This document shows, one piece after another, positions 15,534-23,138 of a stretch of DNA of 31,548 nucleotides. How positions within the stretch are numbered: position 1 is the stretch's first letter; each line of letters opens with the position of its first letter. A program made the translations under genes and the position numbers. Source of the stretch: an uncultured Acetobacter sp. (GTDB lineage: Bacteria > Pseudomonadota > Alphaproteobacteria > Acetobacterales > Acetobacteraceae); contig NZ_CALLXM010000081.1 in the NCBI RefSeq assembly GCF_937875265.1, positions 1 through 31,548 of the forward strand, given 5' to 3'. Under the pieces are notes generated by a model. It saw nothing but the letters and a program-made list of their open reading frames with translations, had not been told where the DNA came from and did no database searches.

Positions 15534-16886
15534 TTAGGTTTTATGCAGTTTACGGAACACTAAATTGGCAAGAGCCAGAAAAACTAGCGATGCACCGAGT
15601 TCTGGTAGAAATATTGCGAGGAAAATAAGTAGCACGCTTCCTGCTGCGCCATGTTTTTGAGAATGTGACAAAGGTGGAATGCCAAGAGAACCGGCAGGTT
15701 TGCGCTGGATCCATAGGCGTATGGCGGTAATGCTCATCAGCAGCAGGCCAATGGCAACAAGCAGATTGATGATCTGGTTGAGCCAGCCAAAAAGCTGGCC
15801 TTCGTGTGCCGCAACGCCATACGCTATGACACGATCAATTACTCCTTTTTGTGCGAAATGTTCTCGTGAAATCACGTTGCCCTGGTTTCCTATCGTGGCG
15901 CTTTCACGTAGGGGGCGGTTCTGTGTGTCCGAGCGTACGGTCCACACTGAGTCAGATGGTGTGATTAATACCGGGTTTGGTAATGAAAGAGTGAAAGCCG
16001 TCTGCACAACCGTATTCAGACCTGTCAGGTTGGGTTGCGGGGTATATGAGGGGGAGACATCAGGCATGTCCATGCCTGGCATATTCATAGGTTTTTTAGG
16101 CTGAGTGTTTACTGGTAAGGGCATTGGATGCCCTGTAATCGTGGTTACCACTGAAGTATTGCCAATCTCCCAGTCCCTGACAGAAGTCAGGCGGCCTGTC
16201 GTGTTTTCGACGGATTGCAAGGCATGCCCCCAAACGAATGACCATGGCAGACCAGAAACCAGAAACAGGATCAGAAACAGGGAGGTCCAGACACCTGTTA
16301 CGGCATGAAGGTCCCGCCAGAGGGTTCGTCCTTTTGTACGGAGGCGTGGATACACAATGCCCGCCAGACTCTGGCGGCCATGCGGCCACCAGAGCAATAC
16401 GCCAGTCACGATGAGGACAATGGTCCAGGACGCAACCATTTCCATAATGACAGAGCCAATATTGCCAAGCATAAGCTGCCCATGCAGGCGGAAGACTAGG
16501 CGCTCGAACCTGTGTTCCTCTAAGCAGGTTTTCAAAACAGCCTGTGTGTTTCTGTTGATGTACACACGCACAGCTTCACCATCCGGACGGATTACAAGAA
16601 CCCGTGCTGCGCTGTGTGAAGATCGTGGAAGCTCATAGGCCAGAAAAGAACTGCCTGCTATGGCAGACAGCGCAGTTTTAACATCCTGCTCAGGTGAAGG
16701 TGCTATGGCTGGCGGCAGATGATCGTATTGCCAGTCGATCCAGTCATCAACCTGTGGTTTGAAGAGATAGATGCTTCCTGTCAGGGCTAGGAATGCGACA
16801 AAAGGCAGGCAGAGCAGTCCCGCGAAGAAATGCCAGCGCCAGAGCATGTGACGATCTGGCCAGAGTGCTGAAAAACGCAAGGTCAT
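15534..16886 (-). CDS. PepSY-associated transmembrane protein (putative iron/metal reductase)
   Basis: A 450-residue integral membrane protein of the PepSY_TM family. These proteins are often found beside TonB receptors, and some act as siderophore-iron reductases. Membrane helices are visible near the N-terminus (WRWHFFAGLLCLPFVAFLAL), in the middle (SWTIVLIVTGVLLWWP and TSLFLILFLVSGLPW), and as a C-terminal pair. A large periplasmic domain with a Met/Pro-rich stretch (MNMPGMDMPD) could contact a metal. I chose the ATG at 16886, preceded by AAGGA that overlaps the stop of the receptor gene. A longer frame from 16931 would overlap that gene. It is the last gene of a three-gene minus-strand operon. 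The metal (iron or copper) is not decided by sequence. Confidence 0.85.
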   Translation of the reverse strand: MTLRFSALWPDRHMLWRWHFFAGLLCLPFVAFLALTGSIYLFKPQVDDWIDWQYDHLPPAIAPSPEQDVKTALSAIAGSSFLAYELPRSSHSAARVLVIRPDGEAVRVYINRNTQAVLKTCLEEHRFERLVFRLHGQLMLGNIGSVIMEMVASWTIVLIVTGVLLWWPHGRQSLAGIVYPRLRTKGRTLWRDLHAVTGVWTSLFLILFLVSGLPWSFVWGHALQSVENTTGRLTSVRDWEIGNTSVVTTITGHPMPLPVNTQPKKPMNMPGMDMPDVSPSYTPQPNLTGLNTVVQTAFTLSLPNPVLITPSDSVWTVRSDTQNRPLRESATIGNQGNVISREHFAQKGVIDRVIAYGVAAHEGQLFGWLNQIINLLVAIGLLLMSITAIRLWIQRKPAGSLGIPPLSHSQKHGAAGSVLLIFLAIFLPELGASLVFLALANLVFRKLHKT

Positions 16887-16896
16887 AGACGTGTCC

Positions 16897-19182
16897 TTAA
16901 AGCCTGATCCGCACGCCGCCGAAATACGCACGGGGAGAGCCTGCGTAGATGGAGCCTGTACTGTTTAAGAGCGTATGTGCTGTTGCCTGCTGACCATTGG
17001 CCTGCAAACTATCGCTGATATTTGTGGCACCTGCGATATATGTCTGATTCGCGACGTTTTGTACCTCGAAGTACCAGTGTAACCGATGGATCCATCCCAG
17101 TCGGGTGGGTGGATCGTAATGCAGTTCAAAATTCAATAGCGCGTAACCAGGAGCTTTCAGGCGGTTGGCGTTATCCAGCCAGTAGGAATCCCGCCATGTG
17201 ACTTCTGCGTAGCCTCCCAGTCCTTCCAGAAGGCCATCAGGCTGGTCATAAAGGAACCGGGCATTGAGGAAATTGGGGATGACCCCGGGGATATAATTTC
17301 CTGCGCGCTCGAAACGGCGAGAGAGAGTGCTGCTGGAAAGAACCTCAGTGTAGTTAGTATAAACTTGGTTGTCATAAGTATAACTGAGCTTGATGCGTCC
17401 GCCGGAAAGCTGGTTGGGGAGTGGCTTCCACTCCACGCCCAGAACAATACCTCGATGTTGCGAGGCGGGAGCATTGAATGTGTAAGAGCCCACGGTGTTG
17501 ACGCCAGCAGACTGGCTGACGATTTCGTTATTGTAGAATTCATAAAATCCTGTTGCTTGCATGGAAACATTAGGTGATGGATGCCAGTCTGCTCCCAGAT
17601 CAATGCCGACACTTGTCTGGCTTTTCAGTTGTGTGTTGTTACCGTATTGCCCTTGCGGTGTGATGAAAAGATTGGAAGATGACGGCGTTCCGTAAGCTGT
17701 CCCAACACGGGTATGCAATGTCCAGGCTTTTGATGGGGTGTAGAGCAATGCCCCTTCCGGAGCGAGATTGAAGTAAAAACGGTTTGCTGTAATGGAGTGC
17801 TCGGTCATGCCGACGGCAGAATAGTTATAAAGTGCCTCGGTTGCGCCAATGTCTGAATAGGTTCCACCAAGACCGATAATCACGTGCCAGTTTGATGCAA
17901 AATGCCAGTCTTCCTGAAAGCGTGCGCCGAGATTCCACTGATGACCATAGCTTTCTGAACTCATGGCGCCCCGGGTCGCGCCACCAAGTGGCATGATATT
18001 GTAAGTTTGGGATCCAAAATCGAGATAATCAAAACTCACACCACCGAAGGCCTCCAGAGGCCGCCCTCCGAGCTGTGAGTGGTTCGTCACGTCGCTGCTG
18101 AAATTGTAGGAATTGTAAGGGCCAACATATGCTGTTGGGGAAGTGGGCTGATCGATATGACGTTGATCATAAGTAAACTGGTTGTGCCAGGTCGTGCGAT
18201 TGTTGAAATCATGCTCCCATCGCAGCCCGACAACTGTGCGTCGATCAAAGCGGCCCAAACCAGCAGCTTCAGGGCTCATGGCGACTTTGCTGCCGTAACG
18301 ACCATTGACCAGCAGGTTTACAGAAGCGCAACCCGCAGCAGCATTCAAGGCGTCACGGCACCCGTCTTGATAAGGATTGGCATGATACTGATTAAGTGAG
18401 AGCCTTACCGGCAGAAAAGCATCCGTGACGTTGTTTACGAATTTCAGGACAAGGCGATCTGATGATGTCAGGTTGATGCGGAGCCTGACATTTTCTGTCG
18501 AGGTATTGTATCGGCTGTTGGCGATGAACCCGTTTCCACGCACATCGCTTCCGAAGATCATGAGATCATAATGTTCGTTTCCCAACCCCAGCGTCGCATA
18601 GGTGTTGAACATCCCGAAGCTGCCAAAATCGGATCCCAACTCAAGCCCATGCAGATCAGCGCCTTTTCGGGTGTGGAAATTGATCGCGCCGTTAATGGCA
18701 TAATTACCGTATAGGGTTGAAGCGGGACCTTCGAAAACATCCACGCCTTGATAGGCGTGAGGATCAATCAGATCAGAACGTGCCGTTCCATCGGGTTGTG
18801 TCATAGGAAAGCCGTCCTCCAGGATTTGTAGATTTTTTAATCCATAGGACTGGCGGTCTCCTGACCCCCGAACGGAAACCACAGTGTCTCGCGGCCCATT
18901 TCCCTGGGTGAAGCTTACGCCAGGAATAGTCACAACCATATCTGCCACGCTCTGGCCGACCTGATTACCAAAATCGCGTCTGTCAGAGCTGTAGGTAGTC
19001 TGCCCTGATGGATGCGTGAGCGCAGAAGAACGGCTTAATCCGGTTACTATGAGATGCTCGGCTTTAACCGGCGGTTTGGTGGCGGTTTTTCGCGTGGTAG
19101 CATGAGCATTAGGGATGCAGAAAACCACGATAACCGCCAGCACTCCGTATAATGGGAGTGTAGCTTGGGGCGTATCAAACAT
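16897..19182 (-). CDS. TonB-dependent outer-membrane receptor
   Basis: A 761-residue TonB-dependent receptor. A signal peptide ends at about PNAHA, and the TonB box AEHLIVTG follows. The plug domain runs from VGQSVADMVVTIPGVSFTQG through VVSVRGSGDRQSYGLKNLQI and the conserved GPASTLYGNYAINGAINFHT. The 22-strand barrel ends in the aromatic/hydrophobic terminus FGGVRIRL. I chose the ATG at 19182, with AGG nine bases upstream, over a GTG at 19230. The receptor imports a chelated metal or other large ligand with TonB energy. A PepSY protein follows 10 bases downstream and a DUF2946 protein precedes it, an arrangement common in iron- or copper-related operons. The ligand cannot be read from sequence. 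Confidence 0.93.
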   Translation of the reverse strand: MFDTPQATLPLYGVLAVIVVFCIPNAHATTRKTATKPPVKAEHLIVTGLSRSSALTHPSGQTTYSSDRRDFGNQVGQSVADMVVTIPGVSFTQGNGPRDTVVSVRGSGDRQSYGLKNLQILEDGFPMTQPDGTARSDLIDPHAYQGVDVFEGPASTLYGNYAINGAINFHTRKGADLHGLELGSDFGSFGMFNTYATLGLGNEHYDLMIFGSDVRGNGFIANSRYNTSTENVRLRINLTSSDRLVLKFVNNVTDAFLPVRLSLNQYHANPYQDGCRDALNAAAGCASVNLLVNGRYGSKVAMSPEAAGLGRFDRRTVVGLRWEHDFNNRTTWHNQFTYDQRHIDQPTSPTAYVGPYNSYNFSSDVTNHSQLGGRPLEAFGGVSFDYLDFGSQTYNIMPLGGATRGAMSSESYGHQWNLGARFQEDWHFASNWHVIIGLGGTYSDIGATEALYNYSAVGMTEHSITANRFYFNLAPEGALLYTPSKAWTLHTRVGTAYGTPSSSNLFITPQGQYGNNTQLKSQTSVGIDLGADWHPSPNVSMQATGFYEFYNNEIVSQSAGVNTVGSYTFNAPASQHRGIVLGVEWKPLPNQLSGGRIKLSYTYDNQVYTNYTEVLSSSTLSRRFERAGNYIPGVIPNFLNARFLYDQPDGLLEGLGGYAEVTWRDSYWLDNANRLKAPGYALLNFELHYDPPTRLGWIHRLHWYFEVQNVANQTYIAGATNISDSLQANGQQATAHTLLNSTGSIYAGSPRAYFGGVRIRL

Positions 19183-19253
19183 GAGTTTAGACCTGGATAA
19201 ACAGCACAAAAAGCCCACGAGCTTATGCACGTGAGCGGCTCTTTTATTTCAGG

Positions 19254-19643
19254 TCAGGCAGGTGGTCCCTGCGGACAAAGTGCAGTCCGTTTCTGCGTGG
19301 GCGGCCCACGGATAGGCGCAAACATCCATGGCAAATGAATGCCCGAAGCCGTCAGTTCGATCAAAAGACAGATCGCGCCGCTCAGTAGTAGAAGCTCAAG
19401 TGTTTCAGAAAGAAGGAAGCAGTCATCTTGCTGATCAGCAGAGTGATGGTGATGTCCATCGGGGGCGTCAGGTGACGTCTGATCGTCGCAAAGGATGCTT
19501 AATTGTGTAAGATTTTTAATAGGGTCTTCAGTGAGAAGCGTCGGAGAAACACCCCCACCAAATGTTAGGCGTGCAATCAGAGCAAACGCCACCAGTGGCC
19601 AGAAAAGCAGCAGGTGCGTCAAACAATGAGGGCGGGAAAACAT
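19254..19643 (-). CDS. DUF2946-like small membrane protein with His-rich loop
   Basis: A 129-residue protein with an N-terminal hydrophobic helix (LLLFWPLVAFALIARLTF), a hydrophilic loop containing two Cys residues and a DGHHHHSADQQDDC stretch, a second hydrophobic segment (ETLELLLLSGAICLLIEL), and a C-terminal RGPPTQKRTAL tail. The RGPP tail and His/Cys loop resemble the DUF2946 family, which is often encoded beside TonB receptors and copper genes. The histidine cluster next to cysteines suggests metal binding. It is the first gene of the minus-strand operon with the receptor and PepSY gene. I see no strong ribosome-binding site before the ATG at 19643. Function is not known for the family. 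Confidence 0.72.
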   Translation of the reverse strand: MFSRPHCLTHLLLFWPLVAFALIARLTFGGGVSPTLLTEDPIKNLTQLSILCDDQTSPDAPDGHHHHSADQQDDCFLLSETLELLLLSGAICLLIELTASGIHLPWMFAPIRGPPTQKRTALCPQGPPA

Positions 19644-19851
19644 GCGTAACGACTACCGCAGATTATTCTCTTTCACCAGATCATATCTAAAAAGTCATTA
19701 GTGGCGTCTGCTTTAAACTTAAGACGAATATCTCTGATAAAAAAGATGAAGACTACGGAGATATAAGAGGCAGACATAAACATATGTGAAAACCTGCCAT
19801 AGAAAATTGGTAGAAGGTACCATTTTTCAAAGAATGAATGATTGTGCGTCT

Positions 19852-19860
19852 TGTATGGAG
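19852..19860 (+). promoter_or_regulatory. TGTATGGAG element A upstream of MocR gene
   Basis: TTGTATGGAG here repeats the core of element C (21454-21463), 34 bases before element B. Candidate MocR half-site. Confidence 0.4.
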
Positions 19861-19877
19861 TATGATCGCAATAATTC

Positions 19878-19900
19878 TTATTGAATGTATGGAAGGATTT
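19878..19900 (+). promoter_or_regulatory. Element B, 23-bp near-copy of the site upstream of the nit cluster
   Basis: TTATTGAATGTATGGAAGG plus ATTT at 19878-19900 matches 21446-21467 with one substitution and one inserted base. It overlaps the ribosome-binding site of the MocR gene, so occupation would block its own expression. Candidate autoregulatory MocR site. Confidence 0.5.
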
Positions 19901-19904
19901 CTCC

Positions 19905-21308
19905 GTGTCTGATCCTATTTATCTGTCTCACTGGAAAGAAGAAATCAGCCGGAATCCTAAAGCCATTTACCTGACGCTTGCAGATGCTTTGGCGCATTCT
20001 ATTCGTAAAGGGGATTTGCGGGAGGGAGATAAACTCCCACCACAGCGAGTTATTGCGGACTATCTTGGAACCAATCTGACGACCGTGACCCGAGCGTTCA
20101 CTGAGGCCCGACGGCGAGGTCTGATTGATGCGACTGTCGGGCGGGGTACCTTCGTACGGGTTGGGGCGGGGGAAAGCCATTGGCGTCATACAGGGCCTGC
20201 GGTGATTGATCTCACTATGAATCTCCCTCCCATCCCTCAAGACCCGCCCCTTCAGCGCCTTATTCAGAATGACATTACGGCTATTTTGAAGCAGCAGGAT
20301 TTGAACAGCCTGATGTCTTATCGGGTGACGGGAGGCACAATTGAAGAACGTCAGCTTGGTGCAAAATGGATAGCTCCAGTTACCGGTCTTCGCAGAACAG
20401 ATGAAATTCTGGTCTGTCCAGGTGCCCAGAGTGCTCTGGCAGCCATTGTGAGCACACATACACAACCGGGAGATATTATTGTTACTGACCGCATTGCTTA
20501 TCCCGGGATCCGAACAATTGCGGCGCAGTTTGACCTTATTCTGGTCGGTGTGGATAGCGATGCAGAGGGCATGATGCCTGACCAGCTCAACCGGGTGTGT
20601 GCGGAACATCAGCCCCGGCTACTTTATTGTATTCCAACGATTCACAATCCCACAACGGCCACTATGTCCCTGCAAAGACGTAAGGACATTCTGGCGGTTG
20701 CGCAGCGGCATCACCTTCATATTGTCGAAGATGATCCGTATAGCCTGCTGATGGACAACCCGCTTCCGGCTTTGGCAGCTCTCGATCATAGCCGTGTGAG
20801 CTACGTGGCCACACTTGCCAAGACGCTGAGCCCAGGCCTTCGTACAGCTTATGTTGCCCTGCCCAACGCGGAGATGACCCGGCGCGTGACGGCGGCTATC
20901 CGGGCAATTGCTCTTACGAATGCCGGCCTGCTCAGTGCGTTGACGGCGCGGTGGATGCAGACAGGGCAAGCTCATACAATCCTGCATGCCATTCAGAAAG
21001 AATTACGCCTCCGGCAGTCAATTGCTCGGAGGGTTTTGGGAGAAGGGCACTGCATGAATCCAGATGGGCTGCATGTCTGGCTGAAATTACCAGATTGGTG
21101 GGGGAGTGCGGATTTTGTAGGCTATGCGCGTAGGCGTGGGCTGGCTCTTGTCCCGAGCACCGTCTTTACAATCAGCGGTGAGCCGCCACAGCGGGCACGG
21201 ATCGCTTTGGGGAGCGCGCCTGATGCCAAAAGTCTTGAAGCCTCACTACACGGCGTTCTTTCCGTTCTGCAGCATAAGCGCTCTCCGGGGTTTGCCGATA
21301 TTGTGTGA
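19905..21308 (+). CDS. MocR-family transcriptional regulator (GntR-HTH fused to aminotransferase fold)
   Basis: A 467-residue regulator. Residues about 20-90 form a GntR-type winged helix, with SIRKGDLREGDKLPPQR, the helix-turn-helix YLGTNLTTVTRAFTEARRRG and the wing VGRGTFV. The remainder is a fold-type I aminotransferase domain with the PLP-binding Lys306 in ATLAKTLSPGLRTAYVALP, and IVEDDPYSLL for the PLP pyridine contact. Such proteins sense PLP adducts or amino compounds. I chose GTG 19905, preceded by GGAAGGA; an upstream TTG at 19881 would add eight residues but starts inside the repeat element. It lies directly upstream of, and is co-oriented with, the nitrilase cluster, and shares repeat elements with its promoter region, so it probably controls that cluster. 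Confidence 0.9.
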   Translation: MSDPIYLSHWKEEISRNPKAIYLTLADALAHSIRKGDLREGDKLPPQRVIADYLGTNLTTVTRAFTEARRRGLIDATVGRGTFVRVGAGESHWRHTGPAVIDLTMNLPPIPQDPPLQRLIQNDITAILKQQDLNSLMSYRVTGGTIEERQLGAKWIAPVTGLRRTDEILVCPGAQSALAAIVSTHTQPGDIIVTDRIAYPGIRTIAAQFDLILVGVDSDAEGMMPDQLNRVCAEHQPRLLYCIPTIHNPTTATMSLQRRKDILAVAQRHHLHIVEDDPYSLLMDNPLPALAALDHSRVSYVATLAKTLSPGLRTAYVALPNAEMTRRVTAAIRAIALTNAGLLSALTARWMQTGQAHTILHAIQKELRLRQSIARRVLGEGHCMNPDGLHVWLKLPDWWGSADFVGYARRRGLALVPSTVFTISGEPPQRARIALGSAPDAKSLEASLHGVLSVLQHKRSPGFADIV

Positions 21309-21445
21309 CCAGATTCTAGTTTCCAGAAACGTCAGAGCGAGCAGATCCTGCGCTATCTCAATGGGATCTACTAAAGATAATGAAGAACTGAGTTCACAAA
21401 TTTGTAATTAAAAAAGTATGTAAAAACAAATGGTTGGAGTCGTTT

Positions 21446-21467
21446 TTATTGATTGTATGGAGGATTT
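21446..21467 (+). promoter_or_regulatory. Element C, candidate MocR operator of the nit cluster
   Basis: TTATTGATTGTATGGAGG plus ATTT is nearly identical to element B before the MocR gene. A further TGTAT at 21476-21480 lies 22 bases downstream of the TGTATGG core, suggesting a direct-repeat operator, as MocR proteins commonly use. It lies roughly 60-80 bases before the predicted -35. Confidence 0.5.
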
Positions 21468-21525
21468 GAATTTTTTGTATCACTTTGATCCAGGTTGAGG
21501 GTTTCTTATCGTTAAAATTGATTTT

Positions 21526-21553
21526 TTTGTACTAATTATTTTTTGCATACAAT
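21526..21553 (+). promoter_or_regulatory. Candidate promoter of the nitrilase cluster
   Basis: TTTGTA at 21526-21531 and TACAAT at 21548-21553 are 16 bases apart, and TGC precedes the -10, making it extended-type. The start would fall near 21560, giving a leader of almost 90 bases. Confidence 0.4.
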
Positions 21554-21574
21554 ATTTTGTCTTCCACTCTTTCC

Positions 21575-21635
21575 GTGTCACGTCTGCTTCAGGAACGCGG
21601 TCAGTCTCGGCCTTTCGTCGGAGACCGCATGACAC
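21575..21635 (+). promoter_or_regulatory. Structured leader with nested inverted repeats
   Basis: Outer arms GTGTCA (21575-21580) and TGACAC (21630-21635) and inner arms GCGGTC (21597-21602) and GACCGC (21623-21628) are each perfect complements and can form in the same fold. The outer 3' arm ends one base before GGAGAG, the ribosome-binding site of the first nit gene, so folding could affect translation. It matches no riboswitch that I recognise. Confidence 0.45.
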
Positions 21636-21647
21636 TGGAGAGAGAAT

Positions 21648-22130
21648 ATGCCTGAAGTTAAACACGCTCCGCATAAAGATGGTGATTGCTTCGTTAATTA
21701 TGAAAACAAGGTTTTTGAGGATGTTAAAGCCAAGCCCGGCGAAAAAGCCCTCATTACTTTTCATACCGTCGCCAATGAAGGGTCTGTTGGGTTCGTAAAT
21801 CTTCTGCAAGCGACACGCCTGATCCGAAAGGGCTTTGAAACGTCGGTCCTTCTGTATGGTCCGGGTGTTACTCTTGGCGTACAGCGCGGCTTTCCTCGTC
21901 TGGGCGATGAAGCCTTTCCGGGCCATATGAACTGCAACAAGCAGATTGCAAAAATTCTTGAAGAAGGCGGTAAAATCTATGCCTGCCGCTTCGCACTTCA
22001 GGCCCTTTACGGCTACGGCGAACAGAATCTGATCCCCGGTATTACGCCGATCAATCCGCAGGACGTGCTCGACATTATTCTGCTCGCCCGTCGGGATAAT
22101 GCATTCATCCTCAATACCTGGACACTCTGA
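21648..22130 (+). CDS. nitB: MSMEG_0572/Sll0783 family nitrogen-starvation response protein
   Basis: A 160-residue protein, the first gene of the Nit1C cluster. The sequence HKDGDCFVNYENKVFEDVKAKPGEKALITFHTVA (quoted as two halves: HKDGDCFVNYENKVFEDVKA, then KPGEKALITFHTVA), LLQATRLIRKGFETSVLLYG and CNKQIAKILEEGGKIYACRF is characteristic of the family named after the Mycobacterium and Synechocystis members. Its fold appears related to DsrE-like sulfur-relay proteins, with a conserved Cys late in the chain, but no activity is established. GGAGAG lies seven bases before the ATG. Position next to nitrilase is invariant in these clusters. The symbol follows the Pseudomonas pseudoalcaligenes nit1C naming as I recall it. 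Confidence 0.85.
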   Translation: MPEVKHAPHKDGDCFVNYENKVFEDVKAKPGEKALITFHTVANEGSVGFVNLLQATRLIRKGFETSVLLYGPGVTLGVQRGFPRLGDEAFPGHMNCNKQIAKILEEGGKIYACRFALQALYGYGEQNLIPGITPINPQDVLDIILLARRDNAFILNTWTL

Positions 22131-22154
22131 AGGCCGAAGGGAGGACCGCACGTC

Positions 22155-23138
22155 ATGTCCCGTATCGTTCGCGCCGCAGCTATCCAGATCAGCCCCGTCC
22201 TTGGTGACGATGGTCTGGGGACTGCCCGGAAAGTCTGTCAGGCCATCCGCGATGCCGCCGAAAAAGGTGTTGCGCTGGCGGTCTTTCCTGAAACCTTTGT
22301 GCCTTACTACCCTTATTTCTCGTTCATTCAGCCCGCTTTCCGCTTTGGTAGTGAGCATCTGGAGCTTTACGAACGCGCTGTGGTCATCCCCGGCCCGGTA
22401 ACGGACATGGTGGCGGAGGCCGCACGCCAGACCGGTATGGTTGTGGTGCTTGGTGTGAATGAGCGGGATTTTGGCACACTCTACAACACGCAGATTATCT
22501 TTGATGCCACGGGAGAAATCCTGCTCAAGCGCCGCAAGATCACGCCAACCTACCATGAGCGCATGGTCTGGGGGCAGGGTGACGGGGCGGGGCTCAAAGT
22601 AGTGGAGAGTGCTGCTGGCCGCATCGGTGCGCTGGCCTGCTGGGAGCACTACAATCCACTGGCCCGTTATGCGCTGATGACCCAGCACGAGGAAATTCAC
22701 TGCGCCCAATTTCCGGGGTCACTGGTAGGGCAAATTTTTGCCGACCAGATGGAAGTGACTATCCGGCATCACGCCTTGGAAGCCGGTTGTTTTGTTGTAA
22801 ACGCAACGGGATGGCTGACGGAAGAGCAGATTATTGAGGTCGCGCGTGATCCTGCGCTGGAAGGGCCGCTGCGAGGTGGCTGCTTCACCGCCATTGTGTC
22901 ACCGGAAGGAAAGCTGCTTGGCACGCCTCTGACGGAAGGTGAGGGGATGGTAATTGCTGATCTCGACTTTGCCCTCATCACCAAGCGCAAACGGATGATG
23001 GATTCCGTGGGGCATTACGCACGGCCTGAATTGCTCAGCCTGTTGCAGGATCGGCGACCAGCCCGGACTGTTCACTATATTGGTGAGCAGGGGATGGAAG
23101 CCTCGGTGGCACTGTCTGGAAGTGAGGCTGCGCTATGA
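22155..23138 (+). CDS. nitC: Nitrilase (Nit1C type)
   Basis: Hydrolyses a nitrile to carboxylic acid and ammonia. The 327-residue protein has the Glu-Lys-Cys triad of the nitrilase superfamily: Glu46 in VFPETFVPYYPYFSF, Lys128 in RRKITPTYHERMVWGQGDG, and Cys162 in ALACWEHYNPLARYALM. The CWEHYNP block is typical of true nitrilases rather than amidases. AGGGAGGA precedes the ATG, and the gene lies 24 bases after the first nit gene. In characterised relatives this enzyme supports growth on cyanide by hydrolysing cyanohydrin-type nitriles formed from cyanide and carbonyl compounds. Ammonia release for nitrogen supply is the expected role. The presence of a CoA ligase at the end of the operon suggests that the acid is used too. 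Confidence 0.96.
   Translation: MSRIVRAAAIQISPVLGDDGLGTARKVCQAIRDAAEKGVALAVFPETFVPYYPYFSFIQPAFRFGSEHLELYERAVVIPGPVTDMVAEAARQTGMVVVLGVNERDFGTLYNTQIIFDATGEILLKRRKITPTYHERMVWGQGDGAGLKVVESAAGRIGALACWEHYNPLARYALMTQHEEIHCAQFPGSLVGQIFADQMEVTIRHHALEAGCFVVNATGWLTEEQIIEVARDPALEGPLRGGCFTAIVSPEGKLLGTPLTEGEGMVIADLDFALITKRKRMMDSVGHYARPELLSLLQDRRPARTVHYIGEQGMEASVALSGSEAAL

Larger units (their letters stand above)
19644..19904. other. Divergent intergenic region between DUF2946 and MocR genes
   Basis: AT-rich spacer that must hold the promoters of both divergent units. Two TGTATGGA elements lie at 19852-19860 and 19886-19895, just before the regulator start. I see no clear Fur-box or copper-regulator box ahead of the metal operon by eye. 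No gene was found. Confidence 0.5.
21309..21647. other. Control region of the nitrilase cluster
   Basis: About 340 bases without a gene. It contains element C (21446-21467) and a nearby TTTTGTATCAC, a candidate promoter at 21526-21553, and a leader with nested inverted repeats (21575-21635) ending at the ribosome-binding site. No sigma-54 type GG-N10-GC element in a proper context was found. Confidence 0.6.

Noticed and set aside
19878..20609. 243-codon minus-strand frame inside the MocR gene
   Set aside because: Shadow frame; the plus strand encodes a full MocR protein with intact motifs.
21343..21369. AGATCC/GGATCT inverted repeat after the MocR gene as a terminator
   Set aside because: No T run follows the second arm, the stem is six bases with a 15-base loop, and the flanks do not extend the pairing.
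21309..21647. Sigma-54 promoter for the nit cluster, expected from Pseudomonas nit1C
   Set aside because: No GG-N10-GC element with the proper flanking bases was found; the sigma-70-like extended -10 fits better.
21480..22709. Long open frame on the minus strand (409 codons) opposite the first two nit genes
   Set aside because: It is the antisense shadow of two well-recognised genes, has no family features and would run through their promoter region.
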